Shown here in pieces: positions 1-6,215 of a stretch of DNA of 10,078 nt. Position 1 is the stretch's first letter, and each line of letters opens with the position of its first letter. The notes beneath the pieces were generated by a model that saw only the letters and a program-made list of their open reading frames with translations, did not search any database and had not been told where the DNA came from. This DNA comes from Candidatus Heimdallarchaeota archaeon (lineage in GTDB: Archaea > Asgardarchaeota > Heimdallarchaeia > Heimdallarchaeales > Kariarchaeaceae): positions 1 to 10,078 of the forward strand of contig DAOUUM010000066.1 of the NCBI GenBank assembly GCA_030668165.1, given 5' to 3'. Position numbers and translations under genes: made by a program.

Positions 1-1
1 T

Positions 2-751
2 CAACATCAAATTAACAAGATAATTTCAAAGGTCGAGAATAATGTTAAAGTTGCAAAAAGTTTTCTTGATACCCTTATCAAGGATTTTGAATTTGATATC
101 TATGATTTTGTAAAAGATGAAGTGAATTTAGGCTTATTTTCAAGAATCACTAGACTCTATGTAATTTTGTTGGAATATCCAAATTTATGGACCAAAGACC
201 TTGGAGGTATCATTTTACGTTGCCTTATTGATACAGCAATCACTTTTTCATACCTAATTAGATATGGGACTGAATCGGAATATGAAGAGTTTATTGAATA
301 TGGAGAAGGGAAAGAAAAACTATTAATGTTACATATCCAAGATACCTATCCAGGAGAGAAATCTTTGAATAATCAAGATGTTGAACAAATCGCTAATAAC
401 TTAGGTGGTGGTTTTACTCCAGAGCTGATTGACATCAATCTTTCATTTTGGACTTCAATTGGTGCAAGAGAAATGGCCAAAAAAACTAACTTTCAAAAAT
501 ATTATAGATTAATTTATGATCCAACGAGTGCAGACATTCATGGAACTTGGTTAAGCTTAAAATCTGCGAATCTTACTCGTTGTACTCTTGCTTTACACAG
601 ATATCATAGAATTCCAAACTATTATGAGCCCTTAATTAATATAGGATATTGCAATATAGGCCAAGAAATATACATTCAATGTATCAAAAATGGAATTAAA
701 TATCTTAATTTTCCAAAAGATGTTAAGTTTAAAAAACTTTCATTTTCATAA
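2..751 (+). CDS. DUF5677-like protein of unknown function, 5'-partial
   Basis: The frame is open from the left edge, so the true start lies outside the window. A GTG at 122 is the first possible start inside it, but about 40 in-frame codons precede it without a stop and no ribosome site stands before it. The visible 249 residues are helix-rich, with no signal peptide or membrane segment. The stretch around 170-220 (W-x8-REMAKK, then YYRLIYDPTSADIHGTW) resembles the C-terminal part of DUF5677, where a Ser and a His in an 'S-x-x-x-H' motif are conserved; the earlier part (ILRCLIDTAITFSYLIRY) fits the arginine-bearing helix of that family. The biochemical function of the family is unknown to me. 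By hand count five 60-base lines here average about 30% G+C against about 41% for three lines in the kinase at 1837, which hints at a separately acquired accessory gene. The family assignment is from memory of the pattern and only moderately secure. Confidence 0.6.
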   Translation, partial: QHQINKIISKVENNVKVAKSFLDTLIKDFEFDIYDFVKDEVNLGLFSRITRLYVILLEYPNLWTKDLGGIILRCLIDTAITFSYLIRYGTESEYEEFIEYGEGKEKLLMLHIQDTYPGEKSLNNQDVEQIANNLGGGFTPELIDINLSFWTSIGAREMAKKTNFQKYYRLIYDPTSADIHGTWLSLKSANLTRCTLALHRYHRIPNYYEPLINIGYCNIGQEIYIQCIKNGIKYLNFPKDVKFKKLSFS

Positions 752-760
752 TTAATTAAA
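752..760 (+). promoter_or_regulatory. possible TATA box for the kinase operon
   Basis: TTAATTAAA stands directly after the stop of the upstream gene and about 50 bases before the ATG at 812. A start of transcription about 25 bases downstream would leave a leader of roughly 30 bases. That leader contains a weak GAGTAAGG (795-802) nine bases before the ATG. In an AT-rich background this match is weak evidence. Confidence 0.25.
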
Positions 761-811
761 CATGTTCATCGTATTTTACATATTTGATGCAATAGAGTAA
801 GGCAAATTCTG

Positions 812-1840
812 ATGATTCAGATAAGCATATCCTTAGGTGAGAAGAAGAAAAAAAAAATTGTGAAAGAAACCATCAAATCTTACATGCTCAATCCATCAAA
901 TTATGATCATCCCGTAAATGATCCCATAATATTAGAGGAGACACATGTCTCACTTGTTTTTCTGACTGGAAAATTTGTTTACAAGATTAAAAAAGATTTA
1001 GTATTCGGAGAGATTCTCGATTATTCATCTATAACCAAACGTCAATATTTCTGTCACAAAGAGGTGGAGTTGAATCTAAGATTAACAACCCCAGGATTTT
1101 ATATTGGTGTCGTTGCACTCACTGATGATGGGATATCTGATGAGTTGGATAATCAGTTTGAATTTGCAGTGAAGATGAAGGAATATCCACAAGATTGTCT
1201 ACTCAATAACTACCTTGACGCTGGTAATGCACTCACCAAATCACATATGCTCGATCTGGCCAAACAATTGGCTGATTTTCACGACAAGACCGATAAAGTG
1301 CCTGATGCAGGTTCCATGGATATAGTCAGACACAAAATCGAAGAGAATTTCAGAACAGTATCTAATTTCAAAGAATTGAACAAACCCTATATTGATAAGG
1401 TACAGGAATTCATGTCTGTGAATCTTGGATTGTTTGAGGATAGAATTAAGCATGATCGTATCACCGATAATCATGGTGATATTCAACCAAGAAACATATT
1501 TTTGGTCGATGAGGAATTAATTATTTTTGATTGTATTGAATTTAACCCCCATCTCAGACAGGGAGACGTAACAGAGGAGGTCGCTTTTCTTGCCATGGAG
1601 ATTGATAAATACAATTTAATAGAATTATCTGATTATTTCGTTGATAAATATGTGGAATTATCCGGTGATAAGGAATTATACAAGCTTATCAAATTCTACA
1701 AGTCATACAGGGCATATGTACGGGCCAAGGTCTGGATATTTAATTCGCAATCAGCAGATGAGGGATCAAAGATGGATATGATTCGAGAATCTGAAGAATA
1801 CTTTAAATTGGCTCATTCCTACTTTTTAGATGAACAATGA
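812..1840 (+). CDS. aminoglycoside-phosphotransferase-like kinase (COG2187 type)
   Basis: This is a cytoplasmic protein-kinase-like-fold phosphotransferase of the COG2187 type; the substrate is unknown and antibiotic resistance should not be assumed. Visible family features are an N-terminal ETHVSLVFLTGKFVYKIKK (43-61, nucleotide-binding strands and lysines), FAVKMKEYPQD (118-128), the catalytic loop HGDIQPRN (221-228, with H221, D223 and N228 of the H-x-D-x4-N signature), the Mg-binding FDCIEF (D240), and YKSYRAYVRAKVW near the C terminus. The usual HGDLH is HGDIQ here. At 342 residues it matches the N-terminal half of bacterial fusion proteins whose second half is a P-loop kinase; that half is the next gene, overlapping by ATGA, so the two are probably translationally coupled and act together. 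The start is uncertain: ATG 812 gives 16 poorly conserved residues, and a GTG at 860 just after an A10 run is an alternative. Family similarity becomes visible at about residue 24. Confidence 0.88.
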   Translation: MIQISISLGEKKKKKIVKETIKSYMLNPSNYDHPVNDPIILEETHVSLVFLTGKFVYKIKKDLVFGEILDYSSITKRQYFCHKEVELNLRLTTPGFYIGVVALTDDGISDELDNQFEFAVKMKEYPQDCLLNNYLDAGNALTKSHMLDLAKQLADFHDKTDKVPDAGSMDIVRHKIEENFRTVSNFKELNKPYIDKVQEFMSVNLGLFEDRIKHDRITDNHGDIQPRNIFLVDEELIIFDCIEFNPHLRQGDVTEEVAFLAMEIDKYNLIELSDYFVDKYVELSGDKELYKLIKFYKSYRAYVRAKVWIFNSQSADEGSKMDMIRESEEYFKLAHSYFLDEQ

Positions 1841-2364
1841 AAGTTCTAACATTTATGGGATTACCTGCTGTGGGGAAGAGTTCACTGGCAAGCATAGTTC
1901 ATAATCGCCTGGACAGTGTATATCTATCCACAGACTGGATCAGGCACAAATTATTCCAGCATTATTATGATCAGAACAGGGTTCCTGAATTGTATTCTGA
2001 TGAATTACGGGATGTGGTCTACAATGCTATACTGACCTTCATTGAACTGGCCAGGGATAATGTGAAATATTTTATAATTGATGCCACCTTTGATACTCTA
2101 AATCGACGCTCGCAACTCCTGTCTTTTCTGGAGGATAATGATATCGCCGCAAATCATTTCTGGGTGACTTGTAGTGAGGATACAGTCATCAAGAGAATTG
2201 CCAAGAGAACAAGAGATGGCTCATTATCTGATGCTAGGATTGCTGAGTATCTGAAATTAAAGGAGACACACGATCCGATTATAGACAGTGAGAACATCAT
2301 AGTGATAGATTCTGAACTACCGAAACATGAAAATATCGCCAAAATTATTAGCTTAATTCATTAA
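1837..2364 (+). CDS. P-loop kinase, AAA_33 / COG0645 type
   Basis: This is a small cytoplasmic nucleoside-kinase-like ATPase of 175 residues. Walker A is GLPAVGKSS (8-16), followed by STDWIRHKL (31-39, an Asp-Arg substrate-contact region typical of these kinases), FIIDATF (79-85, the Walker B-like strand ending in D82) and a lid region rich in arginines (R120, R124, R126) leading into DGSLSDARIAEYLKLKETHDP (127-147). This order matches the C-terminal half of the bacterial fused COG2187-COG0645 proteins. The start is fixed by the ATGA overlap with the upstream kinase gene and by the Met directly before the first beta strand. No Shine-Dalgarno sequence is seen, so translation is probably coupled to the gene before it. 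The substrate is unknown. The gene looks intact, so the split is not an obvious frameshift artefact. Confidence 0.88.
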   Translation: MKVLTFMGLPAVGKSSLASIVHNRLDSVYLSTDWIRHKLFQHYYDQNRVPELYSDELRDVVYNAILTFIELARDNVKYFIIDATFDTLNRRSQLLSFLEDNDIAANHFWVTCSEDTVIKRIAKRTRDGSLSDARIAEYLKLKETHDPIIDSENIIVIDSELPKHENIAKIISLIH

Positions 2365-2403
2365 TTATTAGTTACAACTCACAAAATTAGCCTTGGACTA
2401 ACA

Positions 2404-2416
2404 AAATATATAAAAA
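2404..2416 (+). promoter_or_regulatory. TATA box of the LeuA-like gene, probably leaderless transcript
   Basis: AAATATATAAAAA lies in the 73-base gap after the kinase operon, centred about 28 bases before the ATG at 2438. With the usual archaeal spacing, transcription would start at or within a few bases of the ATG. No Shine-Dalgarno sequence is present, which fits a leaderless mRNA. An imperfect inverted repeat (TTAG-CCTTGGA-CTAA, 2387-2401) abuts it upstream. Confidence 0.6.
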
Positions 2417-2437
2417 ATCAAAAATTAACCTGCTTTA

Positions 2438-3673
2438 ATGGCTCCTCCCGATGATGTGGAAATTTATGATTGGAATACCCATGATGGCAAACGTAATTTA
2501 CCCAAGTCGATTTCATTGGATGATGAATCATTAAGAGATGGACTTCAGTCCCCATCAACTGTGGATCCTCCCACAGAAAGTAAATTAAAATTAATCCGTT
2601 TGATGGAGAAACTAGGGATTAATGCCGCGGATATTGGCTATCCACGGACCTCCAAAAAAATGTATAATGATGTTTTGAAAAGTGCCCAGATGATCAAGGA
2701 TGAAAAATTGAAAATCTTTCCCAACTGTGCAGCAAGAACTTTGGAGGCTGATATCCAACCTGTTATTGATATCTCACACAAAGTGGATATTCCCATAGAG
2801 GTGGCAGCATTTATCGGTTCATCTCCAATCCGTCAATTTGTTGAGAATTGGGATATGGATCATCTACTGAAATTAACAGAGAATGCGGTCAATCTCTGCA
2901 TTGAGAATGATGTCCCGGTTATGTTTGTAACTGAGGATACTACCAGGGCAAGACCTGATGACCTTTCAAAATTATATCTCCGTGCAGTTGAACTTGGTGC
3001 AAAGGCCATCTGCCTATCAGATACTGTGGGACATGCCACTCCTGAGGGAGCATATAGTCTTGTGACCTATATGAAGACAATACTGAGTGACCATGGATTC
3101 AAAGATATCAGAATCGATTGGCATGGTCATCGAGACAGGGGATTGAGTCTTGCCAATGCATTTGCAGCCATCGAGGCAGGTGCGAACAGAATTCATGGTT
3201 CAGCACTTGGTATAGGTGAACGATGTGGAAATGTTCCCATGGATCAGTTACTGGTCAATCTGAAACTCTATGGTGTAATTGACAATGATCTGTGTGCTCT
3301 GCCAGAATACACAGAAATGGTTTCAAAAATGGTGAAGATACCAATCCCGGTGAATTATCCAGTAATTGGCAGGGATGCATTTAGGACTGCTACAGGTGTT
3401 CATGCAGCTGCTATCATCAAAGCAAAGCAATATGGAAGGAAATTTACAGATACAATTTACTCCTCGGTGCCGGCTAGTCAGTTTGGTAAGGATCAAATTA
3501 TCGATATTGGGCCTCTATCCGGCATTTCCAATGTGAGATACAAGCTGGAAACGATGGGTTTAACCGTGTCAGATGAGGTATTGCTGGATTTATTACGTCA
3601 TGCAAAAGAATTGGGTAGATTACTGACTGATGAGGAAATCACTCGATTTATTGCATACCATGCCCACGTGTAA
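2438..3673 (+). CDS. LeuA-family acyl-CoA condensing enzyme (isopropylmalate/homocitrate/citramalate synthase-like)
   Basis: This is a cytoplasmic DRE-TIM metallolyase that probably condenses an acyl-CoA, usually acetyl-CoA, with a 2-oxo acid. The substrate cannot be read from sequence. Domain order: a TIM barrel opening with DDESLRDGLQSPS (28-40; R33 and D34 match the catalytic Arg and a metal ligand of LeuA), the two metal histidines in WHGHRDRG (H229, H231), and the GIGERCGN loop (258-265). Subdomain I follows, with RTATGVHAAAIIKA (316-329, equivalent to the SGIH region of LeuA), then subdomain II with GPLSGISNVRYKLETMG (358-374). These two subdomains argue for a condensing enzyme over an HMG-CoA lyase, although RDGLQ itself is the lyase-like form of the motif (LeuA has RDGEQ). 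At 411 residues there is no C-terminal LeuA regulatory domain, so feedback control by leucine of the usual kind is unlikely. The aminotransferase 60 bases downstream suggests a role in amino-acid or oxo-acid metabolism. Confidence 0.88.
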   Translation: MAPPDDVEIYDWNTHDGKRNLPKSISLDDESLRDGLQSPSTVDPPTESKLKLIRLMEKLGINAADIGYPRTSKKMYNDVLKSAQMIKDEKLKIFPNCAARTLEADIQPVIDISHKVDIPIEVAAFIGSSPIRQFVENWDMDHLLKLTENAVNLCIENDVPVMFVTEDTTRARPDDLSKLYLRAVELGAKAICLSDTVGHATPEGAYSLVTYMKTILSDHGFKDIRIDWHGHRDRGLSLANAFAAIEAGANRIHGSALGIGERCGNVPMDQLLVNLKLYGVIDNDLCALPEYTEMVSKMVKIPIPVNYPVIGRDAFRTATGVHAAAIIKAKQYGRKFTDTIYSSVPASQFGKDQIIDIGPLSGISNVRYKLETMGLTVSDEVLLDLLRHAKELGRLLTDEEITRFIAYHAHV

Positions 3674-3703
3674 TTTGGATATTGATCAAATTTATTGAAG
3701 AAG

Positions 3704-3715
3704 ATAATTAAATTA
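3704..3715 (+). promoter_or_regulatory. possible TATA box of the aminotransferase gene
   Basis: ATAATTAAATTA is centred about 24 bases before the GTG at 3734, the right distance for a leaderless or nearly leaderless transcript. There is no Shine-Dalgarno site before the GTG. The aminotransferase may still also be reached by read-through from the LeuA-like gene 60 bases upstream. Confidence 0.45.
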
Positions 3716-3733
3716 CAATAATTACAGGCATTT

Positions 3734-4870
3734 GTGCTTGAATTATTATCTGTTAAAGAATTGATTGAGACCTGTCCTGTTAAATGGCATGAAAACATAC
3801 CCCCTCATGGAATAAGTCTGGGAGTGGCTGATGTTGATTTCAAGGGTCCTGATGGGATTATTGAATATATCCGATCAAATATTCATGAGGGTCACAATTT
3901 TTATCAGCATCAGGGTGGTCAACCTGATACAATCAAGATCTTACAGGATTACTTCAAAGTAAGAGGGATAGAAGCCAAATCAAACAATCTACAAATAATT
4001 CCTGGCACTATGCTGGGAATATACGCAGCCATGAAATGGGCATCCAGGAGAGAGGGAAAGATAATTATGCTAGGTCCTCTATACGAGCCAATTCACAGAC
4101 ATGCCACAGATAATAACAATATTATTGACTGGGTTGATATCCATCCAGATGGTCTAGATATCGATATGCTCAGAGAAAAAGTGACTTCCGATACCAAGAT
4201 GATAGCCATCAATAATCCATGTAATCCCATAGGCTATATCTATAAACGAGAGGAACTTGAGATTATCAGAGATCTGGCAATTGAACTGGATCTTGTGGTT
4301 TTCAGTGATGAACTATATGAACCACTGGTTTTTTATGACAAAAAGCATATCACAACCGCTTCTATAGATGGATTGGCAGAAAGGACAATAGCCCTCTATG
4401 GATTCTCAAAGGCATACGGCCTCGCTGGTTTCAGATCCGGGTTCATGTATCTTGGAGATAAGGTATCAGAAGAGGTAAAACATATCGTTGAGAGCCAGTT
4501 AATATCACCCTCGCCCATTGCCTCTCTGGTAACCAATTTTGCACTGACAAGTCAAACGAGTAAAAAATGGGTAGATGAATTCAGAGATCATTGCGAGAGA
4601 GTTACCAAAAAAGCTGCACAATATCTGAATGATAACAATGTTGAATGTGTGATCCCCAATGGTTGCTTCTTCATCTATCCAAATATAGGCATTGATGATG
4701 TAAAATTCTGCGAGGATCTGCTTAAATCAGAGGGTGTCCAGATAATCCCAGGTTCAGTATTTGGGCCCACGGGTAAGAATCATCTCCGTATAAATTGTGC
4801 CACCTCAGAAGAAAGATTGATGAGTGGATTATCAAAAATGCTCAAAGAATTGAAAAATAATCAGAAATAA
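3734..4870 (+). CDS. class I/II PLP-dependent aminotransferase
   Basis: This is a cytoplasmic fold-type I PLP enzyme, probably moving an amino group between an amino acid and a 2-oxo acid. Key residues seen are NPCNP (161-165), SDELYEPL (191-198; D192 should bind the pyridine nitrogen), the Schiff-base lysine K226 in LYGFSKAYGLAGFRSGF (221-237), and R352 in HLRINCA for the substrate carboxylate. At 378 residues it is a normal length. The N-terminal GVADVDFKGP (30-39) resembles the opening of MalY/PatB C-S lyases, so a lyase activity is a second possibility. The start must be the GTG at 3734: an in-frame TAA ends at 3721 and no other ATG, GTG or TTG start lies nearby until well inside the conserved region. 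It stands 60 bases behind the LeuA-like gene. I infer that it may aminate the oxo acid made from that enzyme's product, but no other pathway gene is in view. Confidence 0.92.
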   Translation: MLELLSVKELIETCPVKWHENIPPHGISLGVADVDFKGPDGIIEYIRSNIHEGHNFYQHQGGQPDTIKILQDYFKVRGIEAKSNNLQIIPGTMLGIYAAMKWASRREGKIIMLGPLYEPIHRHATDNNNIIDWVDIHPDGLDIDMLREKVTSDTKMIAINNPCNPIGYIYKREELEIIRDLAIELDLVVFSDELYEPLVFYDKKHITTASIDGLAERTIALYGFSKAYGLAGFRSGFMYLGDKVSEEVKHIVESQLISPSPIASLVTNFALTSQTSKKWVDEFRDHCERVTKKAAQYLNDNNVECVIPNGCFFIYPNIGIDDVKFCEDLLKSEGVQIIPGSVFGPTGKNHLRINCATSEERLMSGLSKMLKELKNNQK

Positions 4871-5054
4871 TTCATATAAAAAATTCCCTAAATCAGTAAG
4901 TTCTTGCTTCAAAAATCCAAATTACTACACAATTCTGATCACTATTTTAATTATTATTAATCTCTTTTTCGAGGAAATATAAAAATCATGAATATCTGAT
5001 GAATTATTTCAACAAAATAGTTAAATACACATAAATAAATATTTCATTATTTAA

Positions 5055-5065
5055 TTTTTTTTTTT
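5055..5065 (+). terminator. T11 tract, probable archaeal terminator
   Basis: An uninterrupted run of eleven T on the plus strand lies about 185 bases after the aminotransferase stop. Archaeal RNA polymerase ends transcription at such U-tracts without needing a hairpin. A shorter tract, TCTCTTTTT (4961-4969), could act as an earlier site. Confidence 0.5.
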
Positions 5066-5070
5066 AATCA

Positions 5071-5080
5071 AAAATATATA
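5071..5080 (+). promoter_or_regulatory. TATA box of the tandem winged-helix regulator
   Basis: AAAATATATA stands about 48 bases before the ATG at 5124, predicting a start of transcription near 5100-5105 and a leader of about 20 bases with no Shine-Dalgarno site. A second classical TATA form, GTTAAATAC (5020-5028), would start transcription near 5048, just before the T11 run. Confidence 0.5.
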
Positions 5081-5123
5081 GCAACAATATACTTTTCTAC
5101 TCACCATAACTCAATCATTTGAA

Positions 5124-6215
5124 ATGGAAAGTATTGATCTTTTATCTGGTCTCTCTGAGAATGAAAAACGTGTACTTCATGCACTTGTTCGGTACCCCGA
5201 ATACAGCGATCAGCGTATTCATTCAAAAATTTCTATGAAAAAGAGTACATTTTCTAGTATCAAGGCTAGATTAAGGGAAAGGGGATATTACAGAAAGTAT
5301 TTTGTACCTAATTTTCCAAAGCTTGGTTTTGAATTGATGATGGTCATGCATATGAATCTTAATCGCTTCACCTCTTTTGATGAACGGATGAGAGTAGCTG
5401 GTGAAACGATCAAAGAATTTCAAGAGGATTTCAGAGTCATATCCGAATCAAATAAGGCATTTAATCTGTCCATTTCACAGAATTTAACCGAATTTTCAAA
5501 AAACCAAGAAGAATTTCTGAAGATATATTCTGATAATCGCTTCCTCACCCGTGAGGGTGTCAGCACAGTTGCTTTTCCATTTGAGATCTCAAGAATTCGT
5601 AGTTTCATGGATTATGAACCTCTAATTGCACGATTTTGTGATTTGGAACCAGAAGAGTATGAGGATAAACTAACCATACCCACTGGAAAGGTTAAGCCTG
5701 TAAAGCTGACCAAAGCTGAGAAAAAGGTTCTTTATGGGTTGGTCAAATATCCCGAGGAGAGTGACACATTCATCAGCGAGAAGGTTGAGGTATCCAGAAA
5801 TACGGTGGCCAATGCTAAGAAGAAATTTATCAGAAATGAGGTCTGTTTCCCGAAAATTGTTCCAGATCTTGAAAAATTGGGACTTAAACTTCTGGTATTT
5901 ACATATCGTAAATTCAATCCCAAGACAACCATGAAAGAAAGACAAGAGGCAGCTCACCTGGTCAGAAAGGTGCTTGCACCCCACTTCTACCTCAGTAAAA
6001 ACCTTGAGGGAGTCTTAATTTCTGCACATACTAGTTTTGAGGAATATAATGTTGCACTTGATGAGGTGATGAAATATTATCTCAAGCATGAGTATATCAC
6101 TGAGGAACCGGTAACATATCAAATATCTATATCGAATCTGAATGCTATCAAGGAATTTAATTTCATAGATTTATTGCTTAAGCAATTAGGTTTAACTGAA
6201 GATGATTTTAATTAA
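5124..6215 (+). CDS. tandem-repeat winged-helix transcriptional regulator
   Basis: The protein is an internal duplication. LSENEKRVLHALVRYPEYSD (10-29) aligns without gaps, at an offset of 185 residues, with LTKAEKKVLYGLVKYPEESD (195-214), and the match runs on through the recognition-helix regions (KKSTFSSIKARLRE; SRNTVANAKKKFIR) and the P-N/D-x3-KLG-x-x-L segment. Each copy is therefore an Lrp/MarR-like winged helix of about 60 residues followed by an alpha/beta domain of about 110 residues that may sense a ligand or mediate dimerisation. One chain would thus carry two DNA-binding heads. The second recognition helix (SRNTVAN) looks more standard than the first. Similar single or double units occur in methanogens and other archaea, mostly uncharacterised. 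The ATG at 5124 follows a TATA box at a plausible distance. The target is unknown; autoregulation through the AT-rich upstream gap is plausible. The gene converges on mutL with overlapping stops. Confidence 0.8.
   Translation: MESIDLLSGLSENEKRVLHALVRYPEYSDQRIHSKISMKKSTFSSIKARLRERGYYRKYFVPNFPKLGFELMMVMHMNLNRFTSFDERMRVAGETIKEFQEDFRVISESNKAFNLSISQNLTEFSKNQEEFLKIYSDNRFLTREGVSTVAFPFEISRIRSFMDYEPLIARFCDLEPEEYEDKLTIPTGKVKPVKLTKAEKKVLYGLVKYPEESDTFISEKVEVSRNTVANAKKKFIRNEVCFPKIVPDLEKLGLKLLVFTYRKFNPKTTMKERQEAAHLVRKVLAPHFYLSKNLEGVLISAHTSFEEYNVALDEVMKYYLKHEYITEEPVTYQISISNLNAIKEFNFIDLLLKQLGLTEDDFN
6212..6215. other. overlapping convergent stop codons (TTAA)
   Basis: The plus-strand regulator ends in TAA at 6213-6215 and the minus-strand mutL ends in TAA at 6214-6212, so both stops are read from the same palindromic TTAA. 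There is no intergenic space for either terminator, and no long T run follows either gene in its own direction within the first tens of bases. Confidence 0.95.

Larger units (their letters stand above)
4871..5123 (+). other. AT-rich intergenic region with terminator and promoter signals
   Basis: This 253-base gap separates the aminotransferase from the regulator and is by far the longest non-coding stretch in the window. It holds no convincing small ORF or RNA gene. On the plus strand it contains a short T-rich tract (4961-4969), TATA-like boxes near 4976-4985, 5020-5028 and 5071-5080, and an 11-base T run (5055-5065). Only the last TATA box sits at the expected distance for the gene at 5124. 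Confidence 0.6.

Noticed and set aside
812..1840. An antibiotic resistance gene.
   Set aside because: The sequence is of the COG2187 type with an unknown substrate, paired with a P-loop kinase, and not one of the known aminoglycoside resistance enzymes.
1830..1845. The two kinase genes as a frameshifted single gene.
   Set aside because: Both proteins have complete domains, the second has a Met exactly at its first strand, and the ATGA overlap is a standard operon junction.
2387..2401. The imperfect inverted repeat TTAG-CCTTGGA-CTAA next to the TATA box as an operator.
   Set aside because: The arms are four or five base pairs and such matches are frequent by chance in AT-rich DNA; no second copy was seen elsewhere.
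5670..5984. Antisense open frames inside the regulator, and similar ones opposite mutL and mutS.
   Set aside because: They have no recognisable domains, no promoter or ribosome site, and lie wholly opposite well-supported genes, so they are shadows of coding sequence.
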